This document shows, one piece after another, positions 16,426-24,871 of a stretch of DNA of 64,000 nucleotides. A model generated the notes under the pieces. The model had not been told where the DNA came from. It saw nothing but the letters and a program-made list of their open reading frames with translations, and did no database searches. Made by a program: the position numbers and the translations under genes. The stretch's first letter is position 1; every line of letters begins with the position of its first letter. The DNA comes from Amphritea atlantica (lineage in GTDB: Bacteria > Pseudomonadota > Gammaproteobacteria > Pseudomonadales > Balneatricaceae), in contig NZ_JAHKQE010000005.1 of NCBI RefSeq assembly GCF_018860855.1, forward strand, positions 62,001-126,000, read 5' to 3'.

Positions 16426-16469
16426 ATGAAACATTATGTGCGGCGTCGCTATAATCAATTATGTTTCAT
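16426..16469 (-). promoter_or_regulatory. Inverted repeat at the hnoC/hnoB junction
   Basis: ATGAAACAT at 16426-16434 pairs perfectly with ATGTTTCAT at 16461-16469 across 26 bases. The right arm overlaps the hnoC stop codon. It may be an attenuator hairpin lowering read-through from hnoC to hnoB, or a protein-binding dyad for an internal hnoB promoter. Confidence 0.5.
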
Positions 16470-17038
16470 GTTTGTGTCACAGTACCCAATAGCCCTGTAA
16501 CAGCACTCAATAATTCTTGTTCGGTAAACGGTTTACCCAATACTTGGTCGGCGCCTAACTGAAGTGCGCGATCTAGGTTGTGCTGATCTAGCGCAGACAC
16601 CACCAAGATTTTAAGTCCGCTTAAGTTTGGCTGCTGTCGGACAAACTCAAGCACAGAAAACCCATCAAGCCCCGGCATACTCAAATCCAGTGTCATCAAC
16701 GCCGGTTTCTCCTGCATCAATAAGCTGCCTGCCTGAAAACCATCGTGTGCAATAATTGTTTCAAAACCTGCCGACCTTAATGCTCGCCGAATAGCACGGG
16801 TAATCGCCTCTTCATCATCAACGATCAACACGCAATTATTAACAAACCCCTGCAGTTCCTCAGGCACCGGCATCCCATGATGATCAAGAAAAGCAATAAA
16901 ATCCTCAACCAACACTCGGTTGTTACCACGCCCTGGCAATTTAAACCCTTTTAAATCACCTTTCTCGATCCAACGAATCACAGTGCGAAGGTTCACATCG
17001 CACCATTGGGCTATATCACCAGTACTTAACGTTTTCAT
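16466..17038 (-). CDS. hnoC: N-terminal HTH plus receiver transcription factor (HnoC-like)
   Basis: A 190-residue protein with the DNA-binding part first. An excisionase/MerR-type winged helix (about 1-52; LSTGDIAQWCDVNLRTVIRW and LPGRGNNRVLVEDF) precedes a receiver domain (about 67-185) with DD at 74-75, D118 in TLDLSMPG and K169 in GKPF. Most response regulators carry the output domain at the C-terminus, so this order is unusual. It matches HnoC, the repressor of the H-NOX network in Shewanella. It diverges from hnoX over 238 bp, the natural place for its operator. It is first of the leftward hnoC-hnoB-hnoD series. Confidence 0.87.
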   Translation of the reverse strand: MKTLSTGDIAQWCDVNLRTVIRWIEKGDLKGFKLPGRGNNRVLVEDFIAFLDHHGMPVPEELQGFVNNCVLIVDDEEAITRAIRRALRSAGFETIIAHDGFQAGSLLMQEKPALMTLDLSMPGLDGFSVLEFVRQQPNLSGLKILVVSALDQHNLDRALQLGADQVLGKPFTEQELLSAVTGLLGTVTQT

Positions 17039-17117
17039 TCTTGGTCACCAATCCTCATACAATTTAGGTCCTTTTAACTTGATGACACTTATAGCATAGT
17101 GTACTTTTAACACAAAA

Positions 17118-17137
17118 GCGACATTTGTGACATTTGC
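17118..17137. promoter_or_regulatory. Direct repeat in the hnoC/hnoX divergent region
   Basis: GACATTTGT (17120-17128) is followed immediately by GACATTTGC (17129-17137), flanked by GC on both sides. It lies 82 bp from the hnoC start and 140 bp from the hnoX start, and could be the site of HnoC or another regulator. The assignment is a guess from position. Confidence 0.4.
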
Positions 17138-17276
17138 GCTATTTATACATTAGTCTAGGTCTTAATTTTGTTATTTCTATCGAATCACTCACTTAACTCC
17201 GCAGTAACGCTCGCAATAGCTTCTTACTGCTCGATAAAGCAAAATGATTTAAACCGGCAAACCGAGGGGCGCGCGC

Positions 17277-17831
17277 ATGAAAGGGGTTATTTTTAATATT
17301 CTTGAAGAGCTGGTCATTGAAGAAGCCGGTATGCCGACGTGGAACGCCATTCTGGCGTCGCTACAGCTGAAAGGCATTTATACTGCTGGCCACAGCTATC
17401 CCGATGAAGAACTGATGGCTCTGGTACAAGAGATTTCTATTCGCCTTGCCCTTCCGACCCCGAAGGTCATTGGCCACTTTGGCGAATATCTGTTTCGTCA
17501 ACTGAATCAGCGCTATCCTGAATTTACGGCGCAACAGCCTGATCTAAAAAGGTTTCTCCTGAGCGTGCATGATGTAATCCATGTCGAGGTGAATAAGCTT
17601 TATGAAAACCCCAACCTACCCACCTTTAGTTATCACCAACCGGCCGACAACATATTAGTCATGCAATATCAATCGCCCCGAAAATTATGCATTTTGGCAG
17701 AAGGCCTAGTACGAGGTGCGGCACAATACTATGACACAGAGATCCATATGACTCATCCGGTGTGTATGCATCAACAAGCAGACCATTGCGATTTAGTCAT
17801 TGAGTTCCTGTCATCGAAGGTAACATTATGA
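17277..17831 (+). CDS. hnoX: H-NOX heme nitric-oxide sensor
   Basis: A 184-residue heme NO/oxygen-binding domain protein. Landmarks fall at the positions used for the family: proximal heme histidine H102 (VIHVEVNKLYE), P115 in NPNLPTF, and the heme-propionate motif Y131-x-S133-x-R135 (YQSPR). The distal pocket shows no obvious extra tyrosine hydrogen-bond donor near 140 (KLCILAEGL), which favours NO over oxygen binding. It overlaps the kinase hnoK by four bases (ATGA), so the two are co-translated. NO-bound H-NOX inhibits HnoK in known systems. GAGGGG stands nine bases before the ATG. Confidence 0.95.
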   Translation: MKGVIFNILEELVIEEAGMPTWNAILASLQLKGIYTAGHSYPDEELMALVQEISIRLALPTPKVIGHFGEYLFRQLNQRYPEFTAQQPDLKRFLLSVHDVIHVEVNKLYENPNLPTFSYHQPADNILVMQYQSPRKLCILAEGLVRGAAQYYDTEIHMTHPVCMHQQADHCDLVIEFLSSKVTL

Positions 17832-18772
17832 GCGAAACAGAGGCCTACAAAGCCGCTTATCAACGTGAGAAGCAAGCCCGGTTGGCTGCAGAACAACTGC
17901 TAGAGGTGAAAACCCGCAACCTGTTTCTCGCTAATCAGCAGCTACTCGACCAAAACTCCCAGCTGAAAGAGCAACAGGCGCTGATTATCCGTACTGAAAA
18001 ACTGGCAACCTTAGGCACCCTCGCCGCCGGTGTTGCCCATGAGATCAACAACCCACTGGCCTTTGTGCTCAGTAACATGGAGAGTCTCAAGCGCTATGTC
18101 GAAGCCTATAATACATTGCTAAAACTCGGCCATCGCTGGCTAACGGAGCAGCAACTGACCGAACAACAAACTAGCCAATTGCAAGATCTGATTAAGCAAC
18201 AGGACCTCGACTTTATCTGCGAAGATGTGGCCGAACTGCTCAGCGATACCGATCAAGGTTTGATTCGGCTGCGAGATATTGTCCAAGGGTTACGTAACTT
18301 TTCCCATGACGGCAACAACGAACGTATTCAATACAATCTCAATGAAGGTCTCAACAGTACTCTGAAAATACTGCAAAGCGAGCTAAAAAATAATATTAAG
18401 GTTAACTGTCAGCTAGCCACTATTCCAATCACGAAATGTAATCCTGGGGAGCTAAACCAGGTTTTTCTAAACCTGATTATGAACGCCTGTCATGCACTAT
18501 CCGAAACCCGGGATGCACAGATAGACATCTCCACAGACACTGAAGATGACAGCATTGTGATTCGGATAAAAGATAACGGCAGTGGTATACCGGAGACCGT
18601 CTTAAAGTCTATTTTCGATCCTTTTTTTACCACTAAACCGGTCGGTCAAGGCACCGGTATGGGGTTATCCATCGCTTATGGCATTATTCAAGATCACAAG
18701 GGCAGTATTAATGTGTCCAGCACTGAGGGCCAAGGCAGCTGTTTTGAAATTCGCCTCCCCGTTGAAGCTTAA
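17828..18772 (+). CDS. hnoK: H-NOX-associated histidine kinase HnoK
   Basis: A 314-residue soluble kinase with no membrane segment. An N-terminal coiled coil (about 5-58) precedes HisKA with H71 in AAGVAHEINNP. The HATPase domain has NLIMNACHAL (N box), DNGSGIP (G1), the FDPFFTTK lid and GTGMGLSIAYG (G2). It has no sensor domain of its own, so input comes from HnoX, whose gene overlaps it. In Shewanella and Vibrio HnoK phosphorylates HnoB, HnoC and HnoD; homologues of all three are encoded divergently next door. Confidence 0.93.
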   Translation: MSETEAYKAAYQREKQARLAAEQLLEVKTRNLFLANQQLLDQNSQLKEQQALIIRTEKLATLGTLAAGVAHEINNPLAFVLSNMESLKRYVEAYNTLLKLGHRWLTEQQLTEQQTSQLQDLIKQQDLDFICEDVAELLSDTDQGLIRLRDIVQGLRNFSHDGNNERIQYNLNEGLNSTLKILQSELKNNIKVNCQLATIPITKCNPGELNQVFLNLIMNACHALSETRDAQIDISTDTEDDSIVIRIKDNGSGIPETVLKSIFDPFFTTKPVGQGTGMGLSIAYGIIQDHKGSINVSSTEGQGSCFEIRLPVEA

Positions 18773-19001
18773 GCCATCGCTAAATAGATGACACACACCG
18801 TGGCATTTAACGGCTCGCCGTAGCAGCCATTGGTAAAATTTCACCCTAGGTTATTACTGTATTTCGGTCATGGCTGCCGCTATATTTCTTCTAATAAGTC
18901 ATTTACAGAATATAAATCTCTTAAAGCAGTGCTAAGTTAAAAGCAGCTACATAAAAATAATCATAATAAAGATATTACATCCCCTAAGAGGAGTGTTCCG
19001 T

Positions 19002-20126
19002 ATGCTGATCGGTATCCCCAAAGAGATTAAAAATAACGAATATCGGATAGGCATGACCCCAGCCGGCGTGCGAGAACTCGTCAGCCACGGTCATCAAGTG
19101 ATGGTGCAGCGTGATGGTGGCACGGCTATCGGTTTATTGAATGAACAATATACGGCAGCAGGAGCCACTCTAATTGATACCGCCGCCGAGATTTTCAAAA
19201 GTGCAGAAATGATCATCAAGGTAAAAGAGCCGCAACCGGACGAGTGTAAGATGTTGCGGCCGGGCCAGCTATTATTTACCTACCTCCACCTAGCACCCGA
19301 TCCAGAGCAAACCCGCTTACTAATAGCCTCGGATGCCATCGCTATCGCCTATGAAACCGTCACCGACCCACAAGGTGGCCTACCGCTGCTAGCCCCCATG
19401 AGTGAAGTGGCTGGGCGTATGTCTATTCAAGCCGGCGCCCATGCGTTGGAAAAAGCTCAGGGCGGCATGGGTATTCTGCTCGGTGGCGTACCGGGTGTAG
19501 CACCCGCCAAAGTCACCGTTATTGGCGGTGGTGTTGTCGGTATTAATGCCGCCCGCATGGCGATGGGCCTTGGCGCCGACGTGACCATTCTCGACCGCTC
19601 GATTCCCCGTTTAAAAGCCCTCGATGAGCAGTATGGACCACAGCTAAAAACGCTCTACTCGAGTGTTGAAACCATCGATGCCGAAGTCAGTCATGCCGAC
19701 CTCGTCATCGGTGCCGTGTTGATACCCGGCGCAGCAGCTCCGAAGTTGGTCACTCGGGAGATGCTAAGCACGATGAAGAAGGGGTCAGTTCTGGTGGATG
19801 TAGCGATTGATCAGGGCGGCTGTTTTGAAACCTCCCACGCCACCACTCATGAGGAGCCGACCTATGAAATCGACGGAGTGATCCATTATTGCGTTGCGAA
19901 TATGCCCGGCGGTGTCGCTCGCACCTCAACTTTTGCCCTGACGAACGCCACCCTCCCCTTTGCCTTGGCACTCGCTGATAAAGGTTATCAACAGGCGTTG
20001 CAAGATGACCCTCATCTCATGAATGGGCTGAATGTATACCGAGGCAAAATAACCTGCAAAGCGGTTGCCCAGGCACTCCACTATGATTATTTTTCCCCTA
20101 CGGAAGCGATAGACGCGGCACAATGA
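19002..20126 (+). CDS. ald: Alanine dehydrogenase
   Basis: A 374-residue enzyme that interconverts L-alanine and pyruvate plus ammonia with NAD. It opens with [20 protein letters not shown]. Substrate residues are in IKVKEPQ (lysine) and YLHLAPD (histidine). The NAD-binding segment is [24 protein letters not shown], followed by an aspartate. The conserved C-terminal part is [18 protein letters not shown]. Length equals the usual family length when started at ATG 19002, which has AGAGGAG nine bases ahead. A GTG at 18993 would overlap that site. It seems monocistronic, 229 bp after hnoK. Confidence 0.95.
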   Translation: MLIGIPKEIKNNEYRIGMTPAGVRELVSHGHQVMVQRDGGTAIGLLNEQYTAAGATLIDTAAEIFKSAEMIIKVKEPQPDECKMLRPGQLLFTYLHLAPDPEQTRLLIASDAIAIAYETVTDPQGGLPLLAPMSEVAGRMSIQAGAHALEKAQGGMGILLGGVPGVAPAKVTVIGGGVVGINAARMAMGLGADVTILDRSIPRLKALDEQYGPQLKTLYSSVETIDAEVSHADLVIGAVLIPGAAAPKLVTREMLSTMKKGSVLVDVAIDQGGCFETSHATTHEEPTYEIDGVIHYCVANMPGGVARTSTFALTNATLPFALALADKGYQQALQDDPHLMNGLNVYRGKITCKAVAQALHYDYFSPTEAIDAAQ

Positions 20127-20155
20127 ACCTCGTAGGGGTCGATGAGCTTGTAAGC

Positions 20156-20359
20156 CACATCAAAAAACCTCAACAGCCATCGCCACGGGACGCGGCTCCC
20201 ACAAACAGCACCCATTTCGGGTAGGGTGTGGTGAGCTTTGCGAACCGCACCGGTATTCACGCGAAACATTTAGAGGATAATCGGCACCGATGGTGCGGTT
20301 CATGCTTCACCGCACCCTACCTATCGGCGGTTATTTTGGGGCTGGTGAGCTTTACGAAC
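20156..20359. repeat. 204-bp repeat unit A
   Basis: The first of two near-identical tandem units of about 204 bp lies between ald and uvrB. It begins CACATCAAAAAACCTCAAC, continues with an arm containing ATCGCCACGGGAC, and encloses a 100-bp palindromic element. A short related stretch just to its left (GATGAGCTTGTAAGCCACAT) looks like the end of an older third unit. Confidence 0.8.
20221..20320. mobile_element. MITE-like palindromic element, copy 1
   Basis: Exactly 100 bp, bounded by inverted arms GTAGGGTGTGGTGA and TTCACCGCACCCTAC. Inside are GAACCGCACC and GGTGCGGTTC, which pair with each other, so the whole can fold into a long hairpin. There is no coding capacity. The size and ends suit a miniature inverted-repeat or REP-like element moved by a transposase elsewhere; this is inference. 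Confidence 0.65.
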
Positions 20360-20562
20360 CACATAAAAAACCTCAACAACCATCGCCACGGGACACGGCC
20401 CCCACACACCTCAGCCCATTTCGCGTAGGGTGCGGTGAGCTTTGCGAACCGCACCGGTATTGAAACGAATGATGTGGTGGATAATCGGCACCGATGGTGC
20501 GGTTCATCCTTCACCGCACCCTACCTATCGGTGGTTATGTTGGGGCTGCTGGCTTGCGAACC
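20360..20562. repeat. 204-bp repeat unit B
   Basis: The second unit directly follows unit A and aligns with it from CACATAAAAAACCTCAAC onward at an exact 204-bp offset. Scattered substitutions and a changed ending (GGCTTGCGAACCGC) show it is not a very recent copy. It ends about 18 bp before the uvrB stop codon, so uvrB transcripts run toward it. Confidence 0.8.
20425..20524. mobile_element. MITE-like palindromic element, copy 2
   Basis: Also exactly 100 bp, with a better preserved outer pair: GTAGGGTGCGGTGA and TCACCGCACCCTAC are perfect complements. The inner GAACCGCACC/GGTGCGGTTC pair is kept. The centre differs from copy 1, as expected when pairing of the arms is selected and the loop drifts. 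Confidence 0.65.
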
Positions 20563-20579
20563 GCACCACTCCTATCGCC

Positions 20580-22592
20580 TTACAGCCCACTATGTTTAAG
20601 TTTTTCCAATTGATCACGGTATTGAGCCGCTTTCTCAAATTCCAGATTTTTAGCCGCTTCATACATCTGATCTTCCAAGCGACTCATCGCCTTGGCCAAT
20701 TCCTTGGTGCTAAGTTTCTTCGGATCGATCTGATATTCCGCCACCGGCTCAGCGGCTTTACGACCGGTTTGCGTTTTACGGCCAGGAATCGCCGAAGCCC
20801 CCTCCATAATATCGGCCACCGATTTTTGAATCCCTACGGGGGTGATACCATGTTCTTTATTGTAGGCAATCTGCTTATTGCGGCGGCGTTCGGTTTCATC
20901 CATCGCCCGCTGCATTGAACCTGTCACCCGATCGGCATAGAGAATTGCCCGACCATTAATATTTCGGGCCGCCCGACCAATGGTCTGAATCATCGAAGTT
21001 TCAGAACGTAGAAAGCCCTCCTTATCCGCATCCAGAATCGCCACCAGCGACACTTCTGGCATATCGATACCTTCACGCAACAGGTTGATCCCCACCAGCA
21101 CATCAAATTCACCGATACGCAGATCGCGGATAATCTCAACCCGCTCAACCGTATCGATATCCGAATGCAGATAACGCACCCGCACCCCATGCTCATCGAG
21201 ATAGTCGGTGAGATCCTCGGCCATCCGTTTGGTTAGCACCGTGACCACAATACGCTGCCCTAAGGCAGCCACCTTATTAATCTCACCTAACAGGTCATCC
21301 ACCTGAGTCAGCGCGGGGCGAACCTCGACAATGGGATCAAGTAATCCGGTGGGACGTACCACCTGCTCGACCACTTGACCCGCATTGGCCGCCTCGTATT
21401 TGCTTGGCGTAGCCGACACCATGATCATCTGCGGCGCTTGACGCTCCCATTCTTCAAACTTCATCGGCCGGTTATCCAGCGCCGATGGCAAACGAAAACC
21501 ATACTCCACCAAGGTTTCTTTACGGGAACGGTCGCCTTTATACATTGCCCCTAGTTGCGGAATGGTCACATGGGATTCATCCATGACGAGCAGAGCGTCA
21601 TCGGGAAGATAGTCAAACAGAGTTGGCGGCGGATCGCCGGGATCTCGCCCTGAGAGGTAGCGGGAGTAGTTTTCAATCCCTGAGCAATAACCGAGCTCCT
21701 TGATCATCTCCACGTCATACATCACCCGTTGCTCAAGACGCTGCACCTCAACCAACTTATCATTACTGCGCAGCTGCTCTAAGCGAGGATGCAATTCTGC
21801 GAGAATCTTATCCACCGCTGCCAGCAGGGTTTCTCGAGGGGTAACATAATGGGATTTTGGATAGATAGTCGCCCGCGGCACACGGCGCAACACCGCGCCG
21901 GTAAGCGGATCAAAATAGCTTAAATTTTCAACTTCATCATCGAATAGCTCGATCCGCACCGCTTCTTTTTCCGATTCCGCCGGAAAGACATCGATCACAT
22001 CACCGCGCACCCGATAGGTGCCTCGGTGTAGTTCAATATCGTTGCGGGTATATTGCAATTCGGCTAGACGGCGCAAAATAGTGCGCTGATCCGCCTGATC
22101 GCCTCGATCCAAATGCAACATCATCCCCAGATAAGATTTAGGATCACCCAAGCCATAGATCGCCGAAACCGTGGCGACGATAATGGCATCATCTCGCTCG
22201 AGCAGTGCTTTGGTGGCTGATAACCGCATCTGTTCGATATGCTCGTTGATCGAGGCATCCTTCTCAATAAAGGTATCGGATGAAGGTACATACGCCTCAG
22301 GCTGGTAATAATCATAATAGGAAACAAAATACTCGACCGCATTATTCGGGAAGAACTCGCGAAACTCACCGTAAAGCTGCGCCGCCAAGGTTTTATTGTG
22401 CGCCATAATAATAGTGGGTCGTTGCAGCTCGGCGATCACATTAGCAATGGTAAAGGTCTTACCTGAGCCTGTGACACCTAACAGTGTTTGCGCGGCAAGC
22501 CCGGCATGAATCCCATCAACCAAGCCTTTAATCGCGGCGGGTTGATCACCGGCGGGCTGAAACTTTGACTGTAGTTGGAAGCGCTGTTTCAT
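20580..22592 (-). CDS. uvrB: Excinuclease ABC subunit UvrB
   Basis: A 670-residue nucleotide excision repair helicase-like subunit. Walker A is GVTGSGKT near 40-47. The beta-hairpin region follows, with [20 protein letters not shown]. The DESH box is near 340 ([15 protein letters not shown]). Helicase motifs V and VI are [13 protein letters not shown] and [11 protein letters not shown]-terminal UVR motif (about 630-665, [22 protein letters not shown]) binds UvrC. Length is normal. A TATAAT-like -10 lies at 22636-22641 (minus strand), but no convincing LexA box is seen. It diverges from the aminotransferase gene. Confidence 0.97.
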   Translation of the reverse strand: MKQRFQLQSKFQPAGDQPAAIKGLVDGIHAGLAAQTLLGVTGSGKTFTIANVIAELQRPTIIMAHNKTLAAQLYGEFREFFPNNAVEYFVSYYDYYQPEAYVPSSDTFIEKDASINEHIEQMRLSATKALLERDDAIIVATVSAIYGLGDPKSYLGMMLHLDRGDQADQRTILRRLAELQYTRNDIELHRGTYRVRGDVIDVFPAESEKEAVRIELFDDEVENLSYFDPLTGAVLRRVPRATIYPKSHYVTPRETLLAAVDKILAELHPRLEQLRSNDKLVEVQRLEQRVMYDVEMIKELGYCSGIENYSRYLSGRDPGDPPPTLFDYLPDDALLVMDESHVTIPQLGAMYKGDRSRKETLVEYGFRLPSALDNRPMKFEEWERQAPQMIMVSATPSKYEAANAGQVVEQVVRPTGLLDPIVEVRPALTQVDDLLGEINKVAALGQRIVVTVLTKRMAEDLTDYLDEHGVRVRYLHSDIDTVERVEIIRDLRIGEFDVLVGINLLREGIDMPEVSLVAILDADKEGFLRSETSMIQTIGRAARNINGRAILYADRVTGSMQRAMDETERRRNKQIAYNKEHGITPVGIQKSVADIMEGASAIPGRKTQTGRKAAEPVAEYQIDPKKLSTKELAKAMSRLEDQMYEAAKNLEFEKAAQYRDQLEKLKHSGL

Positions 22593-22635
22593 ATTCGATG
22601 TTCTTCGTTAATAACAGGAAAAAACTGAGCGGGAC

Positions 22636-22641
22636 ATTATA
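22636..22641 (-). promoter_or_regulatory. uvrB: uvrB promoter -10 hexamer
   Basis: A perfect TATAAT on the minus strand stands 43 bp before the uvrB ATG. The matching -35 is poor (no TTGACA at 16-18 bp). This suggests modest constitutive expression or an activator. Confidence 0.5.
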
Positions 22642-22713
22642 CGCTTATGGAAAACTTTCTGCTGATAGATCGAGCAATGAAAGGAAAAACACCTAAATTT
22701 GTTTCATAACGAC

Positions 22714-22731
22714 ACTTTATTGCAATAAAGT
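22714..22731. promoter_or_regulatory. 18-bp perfect palindrome between uvrB and aspC
   Basis: ACTTTATTGCAATAAAGT reads the same on both strands. It lies 122 bp from the uvrB start and 122 bp from the upper end of the aminotransferase start region, a likely operator for a dimeric regulator. It does not match the LexA consensus. The regulator is unknown. Confidence 0.55.
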
Positions 22732-22852
22732 TTATTTTTAACCATTTTCGACTATAAAAATGATTTTTCCGTCTCCAAGATTCCGGTATTATTTATCGGT
22801 TGAACACACCGTGGTACACGACCACTTTTTTTCAGAGGATATGGCTAGGACA

Positions 22853-24034
22853 ATGCAACTTTCCGATCGCGTTAACAGCATCAAACCTTCTCCCACGCTG
22901 GCAGTAACGAATCGCGCTGCTGAATTACGCGCTGAAGGTAAAAACATTATTGGCCTGGGCGCCGGCGAACCTGATTTTGACACCCCGGATCATATTAAAA
23001 ACGCTGCGATTGAAGCCCTCAACAACGGCTTCACGAAATACACAGCGGTTGATGGTACGCCTGGTCTGAAAAAAGCGATTATTGCAAAGTTCAAACGGGA
23101 TAACGGCTTTGTCTACGAAGCCAATCAGATTCTCGTATCCTGCGGCGGTAAGCAAAGCTTTTTCAATTTGTCGCTAGCACTATTAAACCCCGGCGATGAA
23201 GTGATCATCCCCGCGCCTTACTGGGTATCCTATCCCGATATGGTATTGATGGGTGAAGGTGTGCCGGTCATTGTGACCACCACCCAGGAAGCCCGTTTTA
23301 AAATCACGCCGGCACAGCTAGAAGCGGCCATCACTGCCAAAACCCGCCTACTCGTACTGAACAGTCCATCTAACCCTACTGGGGTTGCTTATACTGAAGC
23401 AGAGCTACGAGCATTAGCCGATGTATTGGCGCAGCACCCAGATGTACTGGTTGCCACCGATGATATGTATGAACACATCCTTTATACCGATGCGCCGTTC
23501 ATCAATATCCTTAACGTCGCGCCCGAACTCTATGACCGTACCATTGTGCTGAATGGTGTTTCTAAAGCGTATTCAATGACAGGCTGGCGTATCGGCTATG
23601 CCGCAGGGCCTGCTAAGCTGATTGGCGCGATGAAGAAAATACAATCGCAAAGCACCTCTAACCCAACGTCGATCTCACAGGTTGCTGCCCAAGCCGCACT
23701 GGATGGTGATCAGAGCTGCGTCGCCGAGATGGTTAAAGCTTTTAAACAACGTCATGACTTTGTGGTTGGAAAACTCAATGAGATTGAAGGCGTTGATTGC
23801 ATCCCTGCCGACGGAACCTTTTATGCGTTCCCAAGCTTTCAACAGATCATCGACAATGATGATCGGTTTGCCAACGATATCGATCTTGCAGAGTTCCTGC
23901 TCATGGAAGCCGGTGTTGCACTTGTACCGGGTTCTGCCTTTGGCGCACCGGGCAATATGCGTTTATCCTTTGCAACCTCAATGGATATTCTTGAAGACGC
24001 GCTCAACCGCATCAAAGCGGCGTTAGAAAAATAA
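22853..24034 (+). CDS. aspC: Aspartate-type aminotransferase (class I, subgroup Ib)
   Basis: A 393-residue PLP enzyme. The opening MQLSDRVNSIKPSPTLAVTNRAAEL and GLGAGEPDFDTPDHIK are characteristic of the group. NSPSNPTG (about 170) and DDMYEHILY lead to the PLP lysine in NGVSKAYSMTGWRIGYAAGP near 234. The family transfers the amino group from aspartate or other amino acids to 2-oxoglutarate. ATG 22853 fits the conserved family start. ATG 22841, with GAGGAT just ahead, is an alternative, as neither ribosome site is ideally spaced. From memory, uvrB and this aminotransferase are also neighbours in Pseudomonas. Confidence 0.9.
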   Translation: MQLSDRVNSIKPSPTLAVTNRAAELRAEGKNIIGLGAGEPDFDTPDHIKNAAIEALNNGFTKYTAVDGTPGLKKAIIAKFKRDNGFVYEANQILVSCGGKQSFFNLSLALLNPGDEVIIPAPYWVSYPDMVLMGEGVPVIVTTTQEARFKITPAQLEAAITAKTRLLVLNSPSNPTGVAYTEAELRALADVLAQHPDVLVATDDMYEHILYTDAPFINILNVAPELYDRTIVLNGVSKAYSMTGWRIGYAAGPAKLIGAMKKIQSQSTSNPTSISQVAAQAALDGDQSCVAEMVKAFKQRHDFVVGKLNEIEGVDCIPADGTFYAFPSFQQIIDNDDRFANDIDLAEFLLMEAGVALVPGSAFGAPGNMRLSFATSMDILEDALNRIKAALEK

Positions 24035-24048
24035 TCATTTTGCACAGT

Positions 24049-24077
24049 AAAAAAACCGGGCTTGCTCGGTTTTTTTT
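24049..24077 (+). terminator. Terminator after aspC
   Basis: The stem ACCGGGC-TT-GCTCGGT (one G·T pair) is preceded by seven A and followed by eight T, a textbook intrinsic terminator 15 bp after the stop. The A-run also allows action on the opposite strand. Confidence 0.9.
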
Positions 24078-24222
24078 CGCCCCATATTCGTGCAACCCAT
24101 TGCAACCTAATTAAGCTTGTGCACCATATTTGGTGGTTTACAAGTCATGACAAATTTTCTTTAATACTTCATTTGCATTTGCCAAGTCGGGACTTATAAT
24201 CCTGCTCTTATCTTTTTAAGAC

Positions 24223-24230
24223 GACCGGTC
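24223..24230. promoter_or_regulatory. Candidate TetR operator
   Basis: GACCGGTC is a perfect 8-bp palindrome within AGACGACCGGTCTAATC, nine bases before the TetR-family gene start. The sequence resembles the TAGACCRGTCTA boxes bound by several TetR-family repressors, so self-repression of the regulator-pump operon is likely. Confidence 0.55.
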
Positions 24231-24238
24231 TAATCAAA

Positions 24239-24871
24239 ATGACTCGACCTAAGAGAAATGAACACAATCGAGAAAGAATTCTGCAGACAGGGATGGAGTT
24301 GTTTAACCGCAAAGGTTATCACGGCACCGGATTAAAAGAGATTTTAGATACCTGTCAGGTGCCTAAAGGTTCTTTCTATAATTATTTTTCAAGTAAGGAG
24401 CAATTCGCGGTCGCCGTATTAGAATATAGCCACCAACTCGATGATGAAAAATGGGAGTCATGGAGCGCCATCACCAGCGGCGACATACGCACTCAGTTTC
24501 GCGCCTCACTGGACCTCTTCATCGAGGAATATAAAGAAGACCCGATGACAACCGGCTGCTTGCTCACCAACCTGATGGGTGAACTGGGTAATGCGAGTGA
24601 TTCATTTCGTCAGATTATCGATTCATCCTGCAGCCGAGTCATCGATTGTATTGAAATACATTTTCAAAACGCACAACAGGAAGGGAGTTTTCGTGACGAC
24701 CTTTCCGCACGGGCATTAGCTCAGTTATTCTGGGATTGCTGGCAAGGCGCATTACTGCGTACTAAAGTGGAAGCCTCCACCCAGCCCTTAAGTGACGCAG
24801 CCGATATGCTATGTACACTCTTTGCACCACTTAACCCGACCAACAGGGATGAAACACATCATGAAACTTAA
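24239..24871 (+). CDS. TetR-family regulator of the efflux operon
   Basis: A 210-residue repressor. The N-terminal helix-turn-helix (about 10-57) has RERILQTGMELFNRKGYHGTG then LKEILDTCQVPKGSFYNYFSSKEQF, typical TetR DNA contact sequence. The ligand domain includes TTGCLLTNLMGEL, as in the TetR_C subgroup that often governs multidrug pumps or electrophile responses. The gene overlaps the adaptor gene that follows by 11 bp, so regulator and pump share a transcript. Palindrome GACCGGTC in its leader is the probable operator. No clear ribosome binding site precedes ATG 24239, so translation may be leaderless or weak. Confidence 0.88.
   Translation: MTRPKRNEHNRERILQTGMELFNRKGYHGTGLKEILDTCQVPKGSFYNYFSSKEQFAVAVLEYSHQLDDEKWESWSAITSGDIRTQFRASLDLFIEEYKEDPMTTGCLLTNLMGELGNASDSFRQIIDSSCSRVIDCIEIHFQNAQQEGSFRDDLSARALAQLFWDCWQGALLRTKVEASTQPLSDAADMLCTLFAPLNPTNRDETHHET

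Noticed and set aside
18773-19001. GCAGCCAT/ATGGCTGC repeat between hnoK and ald as a terminator
   Set aside because: Arms are short and 37 or more bases apart, without T-run; probably chance.
20087-20514. Several frames of 60-66 codons in the repeat region
   Set aside because: They arise from the repeat units on both strands and share no start or ribosome site.
20156-20562. CRISPR array
   Set aside because: Only two units of 204 bp with large internal palindromes; no short regular repeats, spacers or cas genes.
22593-22852. LexA (SOS) box upstream of uvrB
   Set aside because: The best CTG-N10 candidate ends in CAA, not CAG, and lacks the AT-rich centre.
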